Assembly: GCA_023053545.1 (NCBI GenBank)
Contig: JAKZAN010000131.1
Coordinates: forward strand, 1-64,000
Origin: Lepidurus packardi
Taxonomy: Eukaryota > Arthropoda > Branchiopoda > Notostraca > Triopsidae
Length of the DNA: 64,000 nucleotides
Direction: 5' to 3'
In this document: piece by piece, positions 48,716-60,239 of the stretch
How the letters are laid out: every line of letters begins with the position of its first letter
How positions within the stretch are numbered: the first letter of the stretch is position 1
Translations under genes and position numbers: made by a program
Notes under the pieces: model-generated
Seen by the model: the letters and a program-made list of their open reading frames with translations, nothing else
What the model was told of the DNA's origin: nothing
The model's database searches: none

Positions 48716-51277
48716 ATGTCGTGTGATACTAACTTCGGGTTCCTCCTAAAATTACGTGAACCACCCAATCCTCTCTATATTCTGTCTTTCAAGGACCCCA
48801 TTCTTGCTCGTTTCTTCAGGTCCTGGACTACTATCTAACCATTTCGGAAACGGTGTCATGCAGTTGGTCCCTTTTAATGGTCATTCTGGCTGAATGGTTC
48901 GGTCTAATCAGAGAAGTTCGCAAAGGAGATCGTAGGAAATCTGAGGCTACTTAAATGGTTACATCTCAAAGATCTCGGACTAGACCGCCTGGAACTATCT
49001 CAGTATCTGAAGCAGAGCTCAGAACTTGGTGACTTATTGAAATATCACTACGAGGGCTATTAGATAGTATAGGAGGACATCAATGACTATGCGAGGGGCG
49101 ACTTGGTATTGTTCTATCATAGGTAGAGAACTGCAGATGTCATTGCTGAGTCGGTTGCACACGAGTTCGAAGGACTCACCCACGAAGTAGTATCCTTAGA
49201 TCCTGAGTAGGTTTTGATCAATAGTGGCTTGAGTCAGAACCAAAAAAGACTTCGACCGATCCTCTAACACTTATGTAGTTTCTATAAGGATAAGCTAAGT
49301 GCCTAATTATGTTCTCCACTCAACATTATGCTAAAGAATCTGAGTCCTTTTGATGGAAGGTCTGTTTGTTTGGAGGTAATAGGGTTGCGGAAGTATTTCT
49401 ATCAATTGTATGACAAGTTTATGCATTGGCTGGAGATTGGACTGAAGCTGTGCGTCAAATCCACAGAGGAAATCGAGCCAGAGCGTCTACCTAGATTCTA
49501 AAAGCGTGTCATATAGCGCATGGAGGCACAAAAGGTGTATGAACCATAGATATCCTACATCGTGAACAAAAAGTTCATGCTGCTCTTGGGATCCACGAAA
49601 ATGGACTAATAAATACTCTATTAACTGTAATGCTCATGGTGCAATCTGGCCAATTATTTGGAGTAGCGCGATAAGACCCAACTCTTTAACAGTAGAGAAG
49701 CCTGTGAAGAACTTCAAAAGAAAATTAGACGGGGCATTAGGTGGAAGTAGTTCATTTTCAACGAAGAGGGGCAGAAGATACTGTTGTTATGTGGTCGGGA
49801 GGAAGGCCAGAAAGCAGTAGCCATTTTGAGAGATTACGTGTTCCGGAAATGCCTAGTCCCTCTCTCCTATGCATTCAAAACTCGCGAAGCCTATGAGTAC
49901 TTCAAAGAGTAGCAAAACTCTGATAAGTTATTTGAGAACTTAGTATTCAAACAAAACTAGCCACTGCCTGGAGAAGAGATAGAAGAAGGGTCCTGTATTA
50001 TCACACTTTCAAGTACCAAGAACCATGAAGACCAAGTCATAAAAAGACTTGAAGCCTATGAGGCAAACTTCTATAAAGTGAGAGTGACCATACCCATTAA
50101 AAGAGAAGTAAGTCTTTCGGAAAGGAAGTCCATTAGAAAAATAGAGAGACCTGGTTCTGGGGTGTACAAGGGTTGTGTCGACAGCTAGTTTAACTACCAA
50201 GTTGGATTGGGTACTGTGAGAATTGTAGCTGAGTTAGATAGCTGCCTTTACGACAGAGTTATTGTTCCCGTCCACCATGATGGCACGTTTTTCAGTGATA
50301 TTTGTTCTAAGCTGCTCCAACGTGAAAACGTCCCAAAACTAAAGAAGACTCGGCCTTAGTTCAAGGATAGGGTCAATACTGAGTGCAACTAGTGGGAGTC
50401 ACCGCGATAAATCCTGTTGTTTTACGTACCTGCAACAAGTAACTAAATACGATAAGACCTCAAAAAGATCATCGACATCAGAAAATCTGATGCTTCAGCC
50501 GGTACCCTCTGGTTTCTTACCCCTGAAGCCCTTGAAGATCTGTCGACCATATAAATTCTATACGTGATTAGAGGATATCTAATGCATAACTGGAAGAAGC
50601 AGCCTTTTTTAAGAAAGTTTGGATTCATATGTTCAGGTTCCGAACACACGAAATCATTCAAGAATAAGCTGATTCGTTCCATGCAAGGGCATGCCAAACC
50701 TAGAACCCCGCCCCTCACCAGTAATCTTCTTGACTGGGTTTCAGAGTGCCAGTTGAAGGTCTATAGAATGACGGTTTCTCTGAAAAACTTTCCATTCTTT
50801 TGTCTTCCGATCGTAGTGCAGAGACACCTGAACATGCTTTCGATGAATGAATCAGAGACCTTAAAGCCAAGACTATTCGTAGTAATACCACCATCGGATG
50901 CAGTAAATGTCGAATAACTAGTTGTTCACTGCAGGGAAAAAGTGGTCATCAACGCCACTAGAATGATATCCTTACCTTTGGACTAATACTGGAAAACTCT
51001 TAAAAATAGTCCTGGGAAGAACCTTCTCAGGGACTTTATACAGCTCAATTTGGAGGAAGATACTCGAAGTACGGAGAGTGTGATCACAACGATGTACGTG
51101 AAGGCAGAGAATCCTGTAGAAATCTGCGGGAAGGTCTACCGGGTGTAACCAGACTAACTGTGTCCTTTGCACACTTCTGAACCACCCCTCAAATTTGAAA
51201 TAAGGAGGGAAAATGTCTCAGTCAATCTGGTGTGTGGGCACCCTGATTCACTCCTGAGACTGCTTCGAGTGCCATGA
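48716..51277 (+). CDS. 853-aa protein of unknown function
   Basis: A long single-exon frame with many TAA/TAG codons, ending in TGA at 51275. The N-terminus (MSCDTNFGFLLKLREPPN) has no signal peptide. The protein mixes helical blocks with alpha/beta segments such as FMLLLGSTKMD and KILLLCGREEGQKAVAILRD, which could be KH-like, but no GxxG loop is clear. The C-terminus carries two Cys/His pairs (LCPLH, LVCGHPDSLLRLL) that might be a degenerate zinc site. I do not recognise the family. The start at 48716 is the first ATG in this frame; an earlier ATG at 48687 is in another frame and soon meets TGA. Confidence 0.8.
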
Positions 51278-51407
51278 TTTAGTATCCGATGAATATGATT
51301 GGCCCGATTAAACTAATCGGAATTCTGTTTGACTATCAATATATAATACTACAGTAACTTATTCAGATAAATTACAAAAAAAAAAGCTTTCTGGATTGCC
51401 ACAAAAC

Positions 51408-51667
51408 ATGACTACCGGACCCCTCTACGTAATCATCTGATCCTATTCCTCTGTCCTCCGTAGCCCGACATTAATATACCCCAATACTACACGATCCTCA
51501 TCCTGCAGCTCATCATGATCGCAGTCTTGTTAGGCTTCCTCGTGCTGTGGCATGTCAGACACCACGGCACCAAGAACCCAGGGCTGGAGATGGAGGAACG
51601 CTTCCTGCAGTCCATGCAGTATGAAATGCGGGAGTACGCAGCCCCTCCCAACCGATAACATCATTGA
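51408..51667 (+). CDS. Short single-pass membrane protein
   Basis: A 74-aa protein in two exons. Exon 1 codes only seven residues (MTTGPLY). A 35-nt intron (51429-51463) follows, and its removal is needed because the unspliced frame meets TGA at once. Exon 2 gives one hydrophobic helix (YTILILQLIMIAVLLGFLVL) and a charged cytosolic-type tail (HVRHHGTKNPGLEMEERF). Topology is probably N-out/C-in. No family recognised. Confidence 0.65.
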
Positions 51668-51841
51668 TTACACCTTTAATTGAATCCCATGAATACTTCG
51701 AACTTAATCATCGCTAGAGGACCAGCTACTTGAGGACTGCATCAGGTTTGATCAGTTACTCATGACTCCTACTTTAAATTTACAATTTTTACTTATCTTG
51801 AAACATACCCACGATTTCACAGACTAAACAATAGATTCTAC

Positions 51842-54823
51842 ATGGAGCCTAAGTAAACTAACAAGGTCAAGTACTCAGTCTTCGTCAGGATCCGTCCCTC
51901 GCTCAAACTTGCTGCCTCAGCTCCTATTTTCAGGTCTGAACGTACCAAATATGTTAAAGAATTCCGAGAGAAGTCCATAGTCACCTACTGTTTTGATCAT
52001 GTCTTTGATTCTGAGAGCACAAACCAAGACATCTACGACAAAGGTTGTGGCAAGATGGTATCCGCCTTTCTTAACAAGCAAGTCAGTACTACTATCCTGG
52101 CCTACGGACAGACTGGTTCTGGCAAAACCTACACCCTTTTCGGACACAAAAACCAGAGCTAAAATGGGATTGCAACCCATATCGTGGATGAGGTGCTCCT
52201 GTATTGCCAGAATAACAACAAGAAGATCCTTTGCACCTTCATCCAGATATACAAAGAGAAAGTGACTGACTTAATCAGCAACAAGCCGATTCTCCTCAGA
52301 GACAATAGTAAGGGCGATCTTGTACTCGAAAACCAAACCGTCTGTGAAGTGTCTTCCAAGAAAGAATTCGCTTAGTTTTATGCCCAAGCCAACTAAAATA
52401 AAATATTCGGTAGCTCTTATGTCCACAACGAATCTTCCCGCTCACATGTCATGTTCTCTCTGAGGGTTAACGGCGCAAACCTTAACATCGTCGACCTCTG
52501 TGGTAGCTAGGTTCTGACCTACCAGTTTGACCAGAAACAGCGAGACGAAACTAACAGTATCAACCTTTCGCTGTTTACTCTGAATTCGGTGATCAGCGAT
52601 CTGTGCGATACCAACAATTCTAAAAAATTTATATCGTTCAGAAACTCTGTACTCACTCGACTCCTCAAAAGTAGTCTGGTCAATACAATGACTGTCACGC
52701 AGGTCTGTCTCTTTTGTAATATCTCACCTGAGGCGGAGCATCGCGATCTCAGTGCCAGTACTCTACATTTCGGACAGCTTGCTATTAAGGTAGATCAAGC
52801 AGACAACATAAAGTAAGAAACAGTCAACAGAAGTCAACAAAAAAGAGATCTGAAGAAGGTTGATAATATTTTGAGCATCACTCCAGTTCCTTACAGAGGT
52901 CTTTTAAGATCCAGATGGCAATGGGAAGCTTAGAAGGTAAATATCTGTGGGAATATCACGAGAGTGTTGAAAATGCAGTCAAAGGATACAGCAACAGATA
53001 ATGTTTTGTTGCTACATGCTTATGGAGGAGGCTGTTGTGGCTAGGACTGGGACAATCTGGTGTCTTACCTTCTAGAGCCAGGTTCATACAATCTCTTCTC
53101 AGTGGATTTCCCAGGTTTCGGCTACTCAGATGGTAAGAAATTCAGCTCAAGGGCAGAAAAGTTTACCACTAAAGGAGAATCCATCGAGTTCCTACAATAG
53201 CTATTTAAATATTTTGGGTTCAATCCCAAGAATAAAGTCACTCTCATCGGATATGATCTTGGAGGTGCTATCGCCTTACATGCTGGTCTGGTGGCGCCTC
53301 TAGCCAAGTGTCTCACGAGCATCTGCGTCTTCCATCCAACATGGACCGACTCCATCGATCGTCTGTCGGCTATAACATCTCCGACGCTAATCTTGTGGGC
53401 AGCAACTTAGACGTTCCATCTTGTGAGTGCTGGCGAGAAAATGGCTAAGACCATCAAAGGGTCGATCATGCATAAATACAATATAGGGCCTTATACGAAC
53501 TAGAAAGCAGCTGGCTACTTTGACATGTACTTTGAGACCGTAGCCAAATCATTCTTGGAGTTCTTGTAGAGTTTAAATCCTTAAAAAACATCAGACAGAA
53601 GAGGAGAAGTAATTGAAGAGATCATTGTGACTAATGTTAGTAAGCAAGAGGAAGAATTGAGTAAGGCTCGAGCTTCAGTTCAGTAATTTTTGAGGATGAT
53701 AGAGCAAAATACCCACAACCAGGTCTACGAGTCATTATGGAAGGGTGGCAGTGGTAAACCCAAAGCTGTAAAACTTGCCTCAGACTTGCCCCTCCTCGAC
53801 TTACAGTCCATAAGTTTGGAGCTGCTCAAAAGATACTAAATCTGGTCTATTTGCCCATCGACAGATAACCTACGAAATGGTTTGCCCTTACTGCCGGCTG
53901 GTCGGCAGGTCCAAGTTAAGACCAATATCCATCTCTCAGTGTTATAAGGCCCAGATAATTATCTTGCATACTGGCCTAAGGGAGAGCTCGGGATCACCCA
54001 CAAAGCTTATATTGCAAGAGATCAGACGGAGGAAGAGATATACTAAAAGAGACGGGTGAAGGTCATTGTCGACAACTATAAATCATCGAAATAAAATAGG
54101 AAAAGCGTAATTGAAGTACCCCTTGCTGACGTAATCAGGCTGAATTCTGCCACTATTTTCAGACGGAACAACATGGGAGACCTTATCTTTGAAGATTCAG
54201 TTACGTGCAAATATTCCTCAGCATTCGTGAAATTGAAAATGCTCGAATGCTGTAACGCTATCCGTCCTCTGGTCGAAAAGATGGACTTCACTCAGAACAA
54301 TATGGAGTTATTGAACTTGCAAATGGAATGTACCCGTAGGATACAACAGCTTATCAATCTCCGACACCTGGTTCACTAGGGCATAGACAATACCAGGTTC
54401 ACAGGTATCGATGTCGGCAAACTCGCATATTATGGCCAGGGGAACTGCCACCACTTGGCTAGTGTTGCTGCTGCCTTTTTGCTGCCTTTCGGCAAGATTC
54501 TGGGCTGGGATGTTATTTTTAGAGCAGGTTCTTTCTTCAAAACAGGGAGAGAGCTCGACGCATCGGGTATGCCTCTGGAAGGTTGGGACGGAAGACCAAA
54601 AACAAGCGTAGAGGATCACACGTGGCTCGAACTCGTCTACAAGCCTTCCTACTACATGTGTGTGTTCGACCCCAGCTTCGACATCTGCAGTGCATAGCTG
54701 GACCGGATCTATAGTTTATAAGGCAAGATGCACATTTCAGACCGACTACACTGCAATAGTCTGGAGCCCCCAGTTCCTGACAAACTGTACAGTGCCACTG
54801 AATGCTTGAGCACTGGCTACTGA
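51842..54823 (+). CDS. Kinesin motor fused to alpha/beta-hydrolase and transglutaminase-like domains
   Basis: A 993-aa protein in one uninterrupted frame. Residues 1-320 are a full kinesin motor: P-loop GQTGSGKT at about 89, switch I NESSRSH near 197 and switch II DLCGSE at 223, where the Glu is a TAG codon. Residues about 375-575 are an alpha/beta-hydrolase fold: LLLHAYGGG at 392, nucleophile elbow GYDLGG with Asp472 instead of Ser, and a candidate acid Glu523 (TAG) in WAATE. A linker leads to residues about 780-990, where GQGNCHHLAS (Cys869), DHTWLEL (His926) and FDPSFD (Asp943) form a transglutaminase/papain-like triad. I know no described kinesin with this architecture. A motor that carries modifying enzymes is inference. 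No coiled-coil stalk is obvious, so it may be monomeric. Confidence 0.9.
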
Positions 54824-54913
54824 TCTAATATCTCTAAATGACATCTGATCTTTCCGATTGACATACTTTAAATAACCCTAACCGGAGCATATCTTTAATA
54901 TTTGGAAACTGCT

Positions 54914-55735
54914 TCACAGTGCATGACCCACAACCTTATCGCACATGCCCTCGATCAGCATCAGGATTGTTTCTTCGGTCCGGTTCCGGGAATTCTTCTC
55001 GTGTTCCAACTCTTCGCCCACGAATTTCAGAAGTTCTCCTAAGGTTTTGTAGATACTTGTTTCCGAGTCCTCCCGCTGTTCTGCCAGACTCTGCAGCATG
55101 TTCGTTAACTGATCTAGGTCCCCAGATATCTACTCCATTACTTCCTCGTCTACCTGCTCGCGTGTCCTGGCTTCCTCCTCGATCATGTCTTTGAGTTTCG
55201 GGAGATCTCCTTCCAGCGTCGACTTAATCTCCTGGATGCTTTTGGTCCTATTTTTAGTTTCTAAGGCTACACTATTCCTGATTTGGCCAAGCCTCTATAC
55301 AATAGATTTAGCGATTCGTGCCTCTGAATCTTTCCTGAAGTTCATTTCTTGTTCGATGCTGTCTGAGAACTTCTCCTGGTATTTCCGATGCACTGGCTCA
55401 TAGGACCTGCGCAAACCTAGTCTGGAAGAGCCCCCTGATTCACTCACATCGATATTTCTCTCTATTTTGACGAGCTATCAACCAATGCAGTTCTATTGAT
55501 ATTAACACAATAGTACATTTTCTTTGAGTTCGCTGAAGTCAGCCGTAGAGCGTTACTCAAGGTCCTCGAGTCTGTTCTAGATATCCTAGATGCGCTGCTC
55601 GATTGTTTGGTACTTCTGCTGCCGCTGGACTTCGATGCCACTTTTGATGCCATTTAGCTTATCGAAGATCTTGCTGATTCGCTCGTCATGGGATGACCTG
55701 GCAAGATCGTAGGTTGAAATCCTCGGGGATGTCAT
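54914..55735 (-). CDS. SF-assemblin family striated-fibre protein
   Basis: A 259-aa protein in two exons; the 42-nt intron is 55475-55516. After a short head (MTSPRISTYDLARSS) the protein is a continuous coiled coil of charged heptads (ISKIFDKLNGIKSGIEVQ, RIEDIENRLEDLEER, YEPVHRKYQEKFSDSIEQ) to the C-terminus. Length, short non-helical head and long rod fit SF-assemblin, which builds striated basal-body rootlets (kinetodesmal fibres in ciliates). Several Glu in the heptads are TAA/TAG codons. Confidence 0.75.
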
Positions 55736-55849
55736 GGCTCCAGTTTTACGATAACTAATTATATGATGATAGTTTTACGCGACTCCGGATTTTATCATTG
55801 AGCAGTTTGAATTTTAAAATCCTTTATCCCACTTACCTAAAGTTAGGCC

Positions 55850-58800
55850 ATGGCTGATCCTTCTACTCTGTCTTTCGGGCTCACCAGTCCTTATGAACTA
55901 GCCCTCAAAACCCAGGAACCCTTAAACTCTCATGACTTCAGTATGTTCTGCATCGGCCATAATGCCTTCGTGCTCAGAAACGGCAACACCTTTAATTGCC
56001 TCATCTATTAGCAGCCCAATCGATAACTCCTTGTTAAAAAATCTTCAATCTTCAATCTCTAGAACAAACGAATAGTATCGATTAGCGTGTTGGGTCCCGA
56101 TCCATCTCTGGTCCTCGTGCTCACCAATACTGAACTTCTCGGGCTTAGCCTCAATAAATCTACCTTGTAAATCCAGGCGACTGTTTTATTAACAGTAACT
56201 AACCAAAACTACGAACATGTCTGTGCTGTGTCGGCCACTTCAGTCTTCCTCGTGACTTCGAAGTGTGAGTTAGAGCTTTTCGAGTTGACCAACGCTTGGC
56301 AAATGACTGCAAGTCCAAACCCCATGTTGGTGAAGGGGTCCGTCAGTATTCCTGAGGTTAGTAACGGAAAGATCAAAAAGATACTGATTGTACCCAGTCC
56401 CCAGAACAACAAGTACTTAGGACTAGTTGTCACTCAATACCAGGGTTCGGATTTCCCCAAATAAACCCTGAGCGTTGTTGAAATAAACTGCGCCAAAAAA
56501 GAGGGGTCATCGGCAGATGTGTTAAGCTGTGATAATTTCGATGTGGAAGATGTGCGAGTCGAGGGTTTCCTCATACTTTCTAGTTTCCGAGTCTATGTGC
56601 ACTAGGAAAAGAAGACTGAATACCTGGAAGCATGCCTCAACAACCAGTTAGTTGTCATCTGCAAGTTTGTCAAGAAGTATATGATCTGGGAGGCTGTCTA
56701 CGACAAGAAAATCAAATAAGATGTCTTAGACTTCAGACTGGGATTCGCCACGCCACACTCCTTCTATGTCGTCCAAAAGCTTCATATTGAAATCCATGAA
56801 CTCAGTCTCAACGAGGACAAATCGTCCAAAATGACTCTGCTCGAGGCTAAGTTGAGGGACTTCATCCCCGATGAAATGAGTCTGCAATTACCTTTTCTGG
56901 GGGTATGCACAAGCAAGTCAGGACAGATGATCCTGAACAAGCAGAAAAACAACTCAGTATGTCTGCGTCACACCTTCAGCATGGATCCATTGTAAAAACT
57001 CAGTCAGGCAGTTACCCTCATGACACACCAGAAGGATCTCGAGAAGGAGTTACCAGTTATTATCGATTTCATATCCAAAAAAACAGGTAGTACCAAGAAA
57101 GAAGTCCAGAAACAGTTATGGTTAAGGTGGCCGCGTGTGCTGGAGAAGAACAGCGAGTTCATCAAGAAACTCCTAGCTGTCAATGACCCAGTCTATATCG
57201 AAGAACAGATCAAGTCCCTGCTTCAGTAAAGCCCCCTCAAAATCTAGTTGGTCGAGGATCTCCTGTTGAAGTGCAAAAATATGTACAAAAAGGAGATTAC
57301 CAAGGCATTTAACTGTAAGTCAGCTCTCGCCTTTATCAAATGCAACTTCAGACTGAAGAAGATGCGGCTTCATATGGGCAGCTGCAAAATGAGTCTTATC
57401 ACTTACAAGGAGTTTGCAGAAATTTAGGAACGCAATATCGCCAAGGAAATCAAGCTTTACTTTGAGGAGTTCAGGAAGGCTGACCTACAGATTGCCCTAA
57501 CCTTGTTCGGCAAGCACTTCTTCGCCACATATGAGTAGAATATAATCTATGCCTTTGAGAGGATACGCGATCTGACCTATTTTGTGTCCAATTTCAACTT
57601 CTTGTTTCCCCTACCCAAGAACCCTCAGATCTGGGAGCTCAGGATGGACAAGAGAGAAACTGAAGTCCAGCTAGAAACGCTCAAAAAGTGGCACGCAGCA
57701 GCCAAAAGCAAAACTCCAGAACTGCCCACGTGGGAGGAGTCTCTCAAAGAACTCAAAGCTGGTTGTAGAGGCTACATGATGGACAACGACATATTCCCGG
57801 ATCCTGTGCCTCCCCAAGATGGTTCTGTGAGCTCATATGAGGATGCTTACTACAGCTTCTTCACTGCGTTAATCAAAGTAGCCAAAACCGACGCATAGGA
57901 GACATTTAGAATTCTGGATATTCTTGCTATAGAGAACGAAATTCAACAAGAAATCAAAGACAAGCTAGATGTGATTCTGGAACTATACTTTTTGATAGAC
58001 TCCCCGAAGGTAGATCTCAAGACCATGTTAAAACTGACGCCAGAGGGATTCTTCGCGTATCTGCTGGAACTCTAAATCTACGATAGCTTCGTAGGAATCG
58101 TCAGGGAATGTTTCGATGAGCTCGAAGCCCATTCTCTGTGTGAGTCTTTCGCGAACTACCTCAAAAAATATTTCACCTCCCACACAGTGCTCTGCTCGCA
58201 CTTCGGCATGATTCTCAAGGCTGCCCAGAGCATCGAGCAAGAAGACTTCGAAATGATTCTAGAGACTCTGATCGACTGCATCTACGAGACGATGCTGATA
58301 ACTCAGGCGTAATATGTGCAGAACTACATAGAGACCTATTTTTTGTATCAGGGAATCAAGAGTTCAACCCTGAAGACTAAACTGTTGAGGCTCGAAAATA
58401 TCATCGCCAGAGAGGATCTTTTTTCGAATCTCCACTCTAATCTGACTCTACTGGAAATCGAGTACGGGGACAAAGTCATACAACTCAAGATCGAGAAGTA
58501 CTTCTCAAAACCTGATCTCCCGAAGTTCATGAAGTTCGTTGATGAGATCGTCTACTTACGTGAGGAGTTTTATCTGTAAATACCCATCAACAGACTCCTG
58601 AAGGATCTACTGTGCTCCGTCATCAACTGCGTCAAGAAATGGGGAACACTAGTATCACAACTACTCACCCATAGGATTCTCAGCAAGGTGCTAGAAGCCA
58701 AAGCTTTACTCGAATAACAAATTTTTATCAGAAGAAACTACCTGTATACTCATTTCCCAGACTTTGCCAGCATCAAATCCCATATGGAAGAACTCATGAT

Positions 58801-60073
58801 CCAGTATGGCGAGCCTAGTTTCAGATCGATCTAGACATTGCGACTCGAGTGGTTTTCGATGGTTCACTGCCTTCCCAATCACTGTCCCAGCAAGTGCATC
58901 GACATAAACACTACAGAAGCTTGCTTTGACCTCTATAAGTTCATCGACCTCCCTGAACTCTATTAGCTTCTTCCTCAACAGTCCCAGAAAACGCGGCTCG
59001 TAGAACTATTCTTCAAACTAAACTCTCATGCGACCTAGATGGGTTATACAGAAAAAAGTGTACTTTCGGAGATGGCCCTCAAGCAGATCCTGAGAGTTTG
59101 CGAACAGGCTCTTGAGGAAAGAAACTTCTAAAGATTCCTCTAATGCTTTTAAGAACACCTGACTAAAAAGAGAGACACCGACAACTTGGACTTGAGACTA
59201 CTCTGGATCAAGTTCATGGGTTACTATGCACAAGAAAACTATTGGAACTCACAAGGTAAGCAGTTCCTTAAGCGATGCCTCTTTTCGATTGTGGACTTCA
59301 AAGAGTCCATGCACCAATTCTTTAGTTTCCTGAACTAAGAGAATGAATAGATGTTCGAGTCAGACCCAGAGATAGCAATCCGAATGTCCAACAGTTTCCT
59401 CAAGGCTAAAGGACAGAAGTGGGCCCTGCATAAAATTAAAGTTATCGAGCAGAAGATAAGCAAAAACCTACAAAAAGAACTCAGCACTGTAGAGTTCATG
59501 TTTAGGCACTTGTTGCTCGTCGACCATATGATAGCCTTCTACCTGCTTAAACGTAGCCTCAAGGAAGTGGACATCGACAACATCTATAAAATCGTCATTC
59601 TGACCGTTGAATCAGAGTATATAGTGTATAAGGCCGTCATAATGAACTCTCTGCTGGATGCTATCTGCCAGATCTTTGTGCTGGCTTACCCTAATGAGAC
59701 GATGACTCTCTCCGAGATCACCCACCACAAACTATTGTCGCTGATTCTAAAGCTCAAACCTAATGCGAAGGACGAATCTAGTCGCAACCAGCTGACATTC
59801 TACTAAACCATAATAGCCAACACTGTCCGACTTAAATAGTTTTATGAGAAAATCGGGGACAAGAAGGTCGTAGAAGATGTTTTCGACGCGTCATCACGGC
59901 GCATCGACGACGTACTGAATACCTTGGAGGTGTTCAATAGCACGATACTTCCAGTTTTCAAGCTTTCTGCGAGCGAGGGGAAGGACAACACCGAGAAGGC
60001 CTACAGCAATCATATCCAGATCGGAGAGTGCCTAGTGGAATCAGAGGTGGATGAAAGTCAGCTGACACATTGA
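55850..60073 (+). CDS. Large propeller-solenoid protein, nucleoporin-like (Nup133/Nup155 type)
   Basis: A 1407-aa protein in a single exon. The first 400 residues are beta-strand-rich and propeller-like (FCIGHNAFVLRNGNTFNCLI, LVLVLTNTELLGLSLNKS, VFLVTSKCELELFELTN). The remaining 1000 residues are alpha-helical repeats without recognisable catalytic motifs. This two-part architecture and length fit scaffold nucleoporins of the Nup133/Nup155 group, but vesicle-coat or other propeller-solenoid proteins look alike at this level. The absence of any intron over 4.2 kb is notable because shorter neighbours have several. Family assignment is tentative; the gene itself is certain. Confidence 0.85.
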
Positions 60074-60239
60074 TAGCCACTCGAATGGAGAGACACCTAT
60101 ATCATTTTATATTTTAAGGTTTAAGATAGTGAGTGAGTTTCGTTTGGAAGAGCCGACGACTGCAATAATAATACACAAAAGCACCCGAAGGTTATTAGAT
60201 CCTCAGCCTGGTTTTTTAAACAGAGCAGCAATAAACCCC

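Noticed and set aside
55020..55400. Plus-strand Ser/Leu-rich frames opposite SF-assemblin
   Set aside because: They are antisense of coiled-coil heptads, which commonly give Leu/Ser-rich mirror frames.
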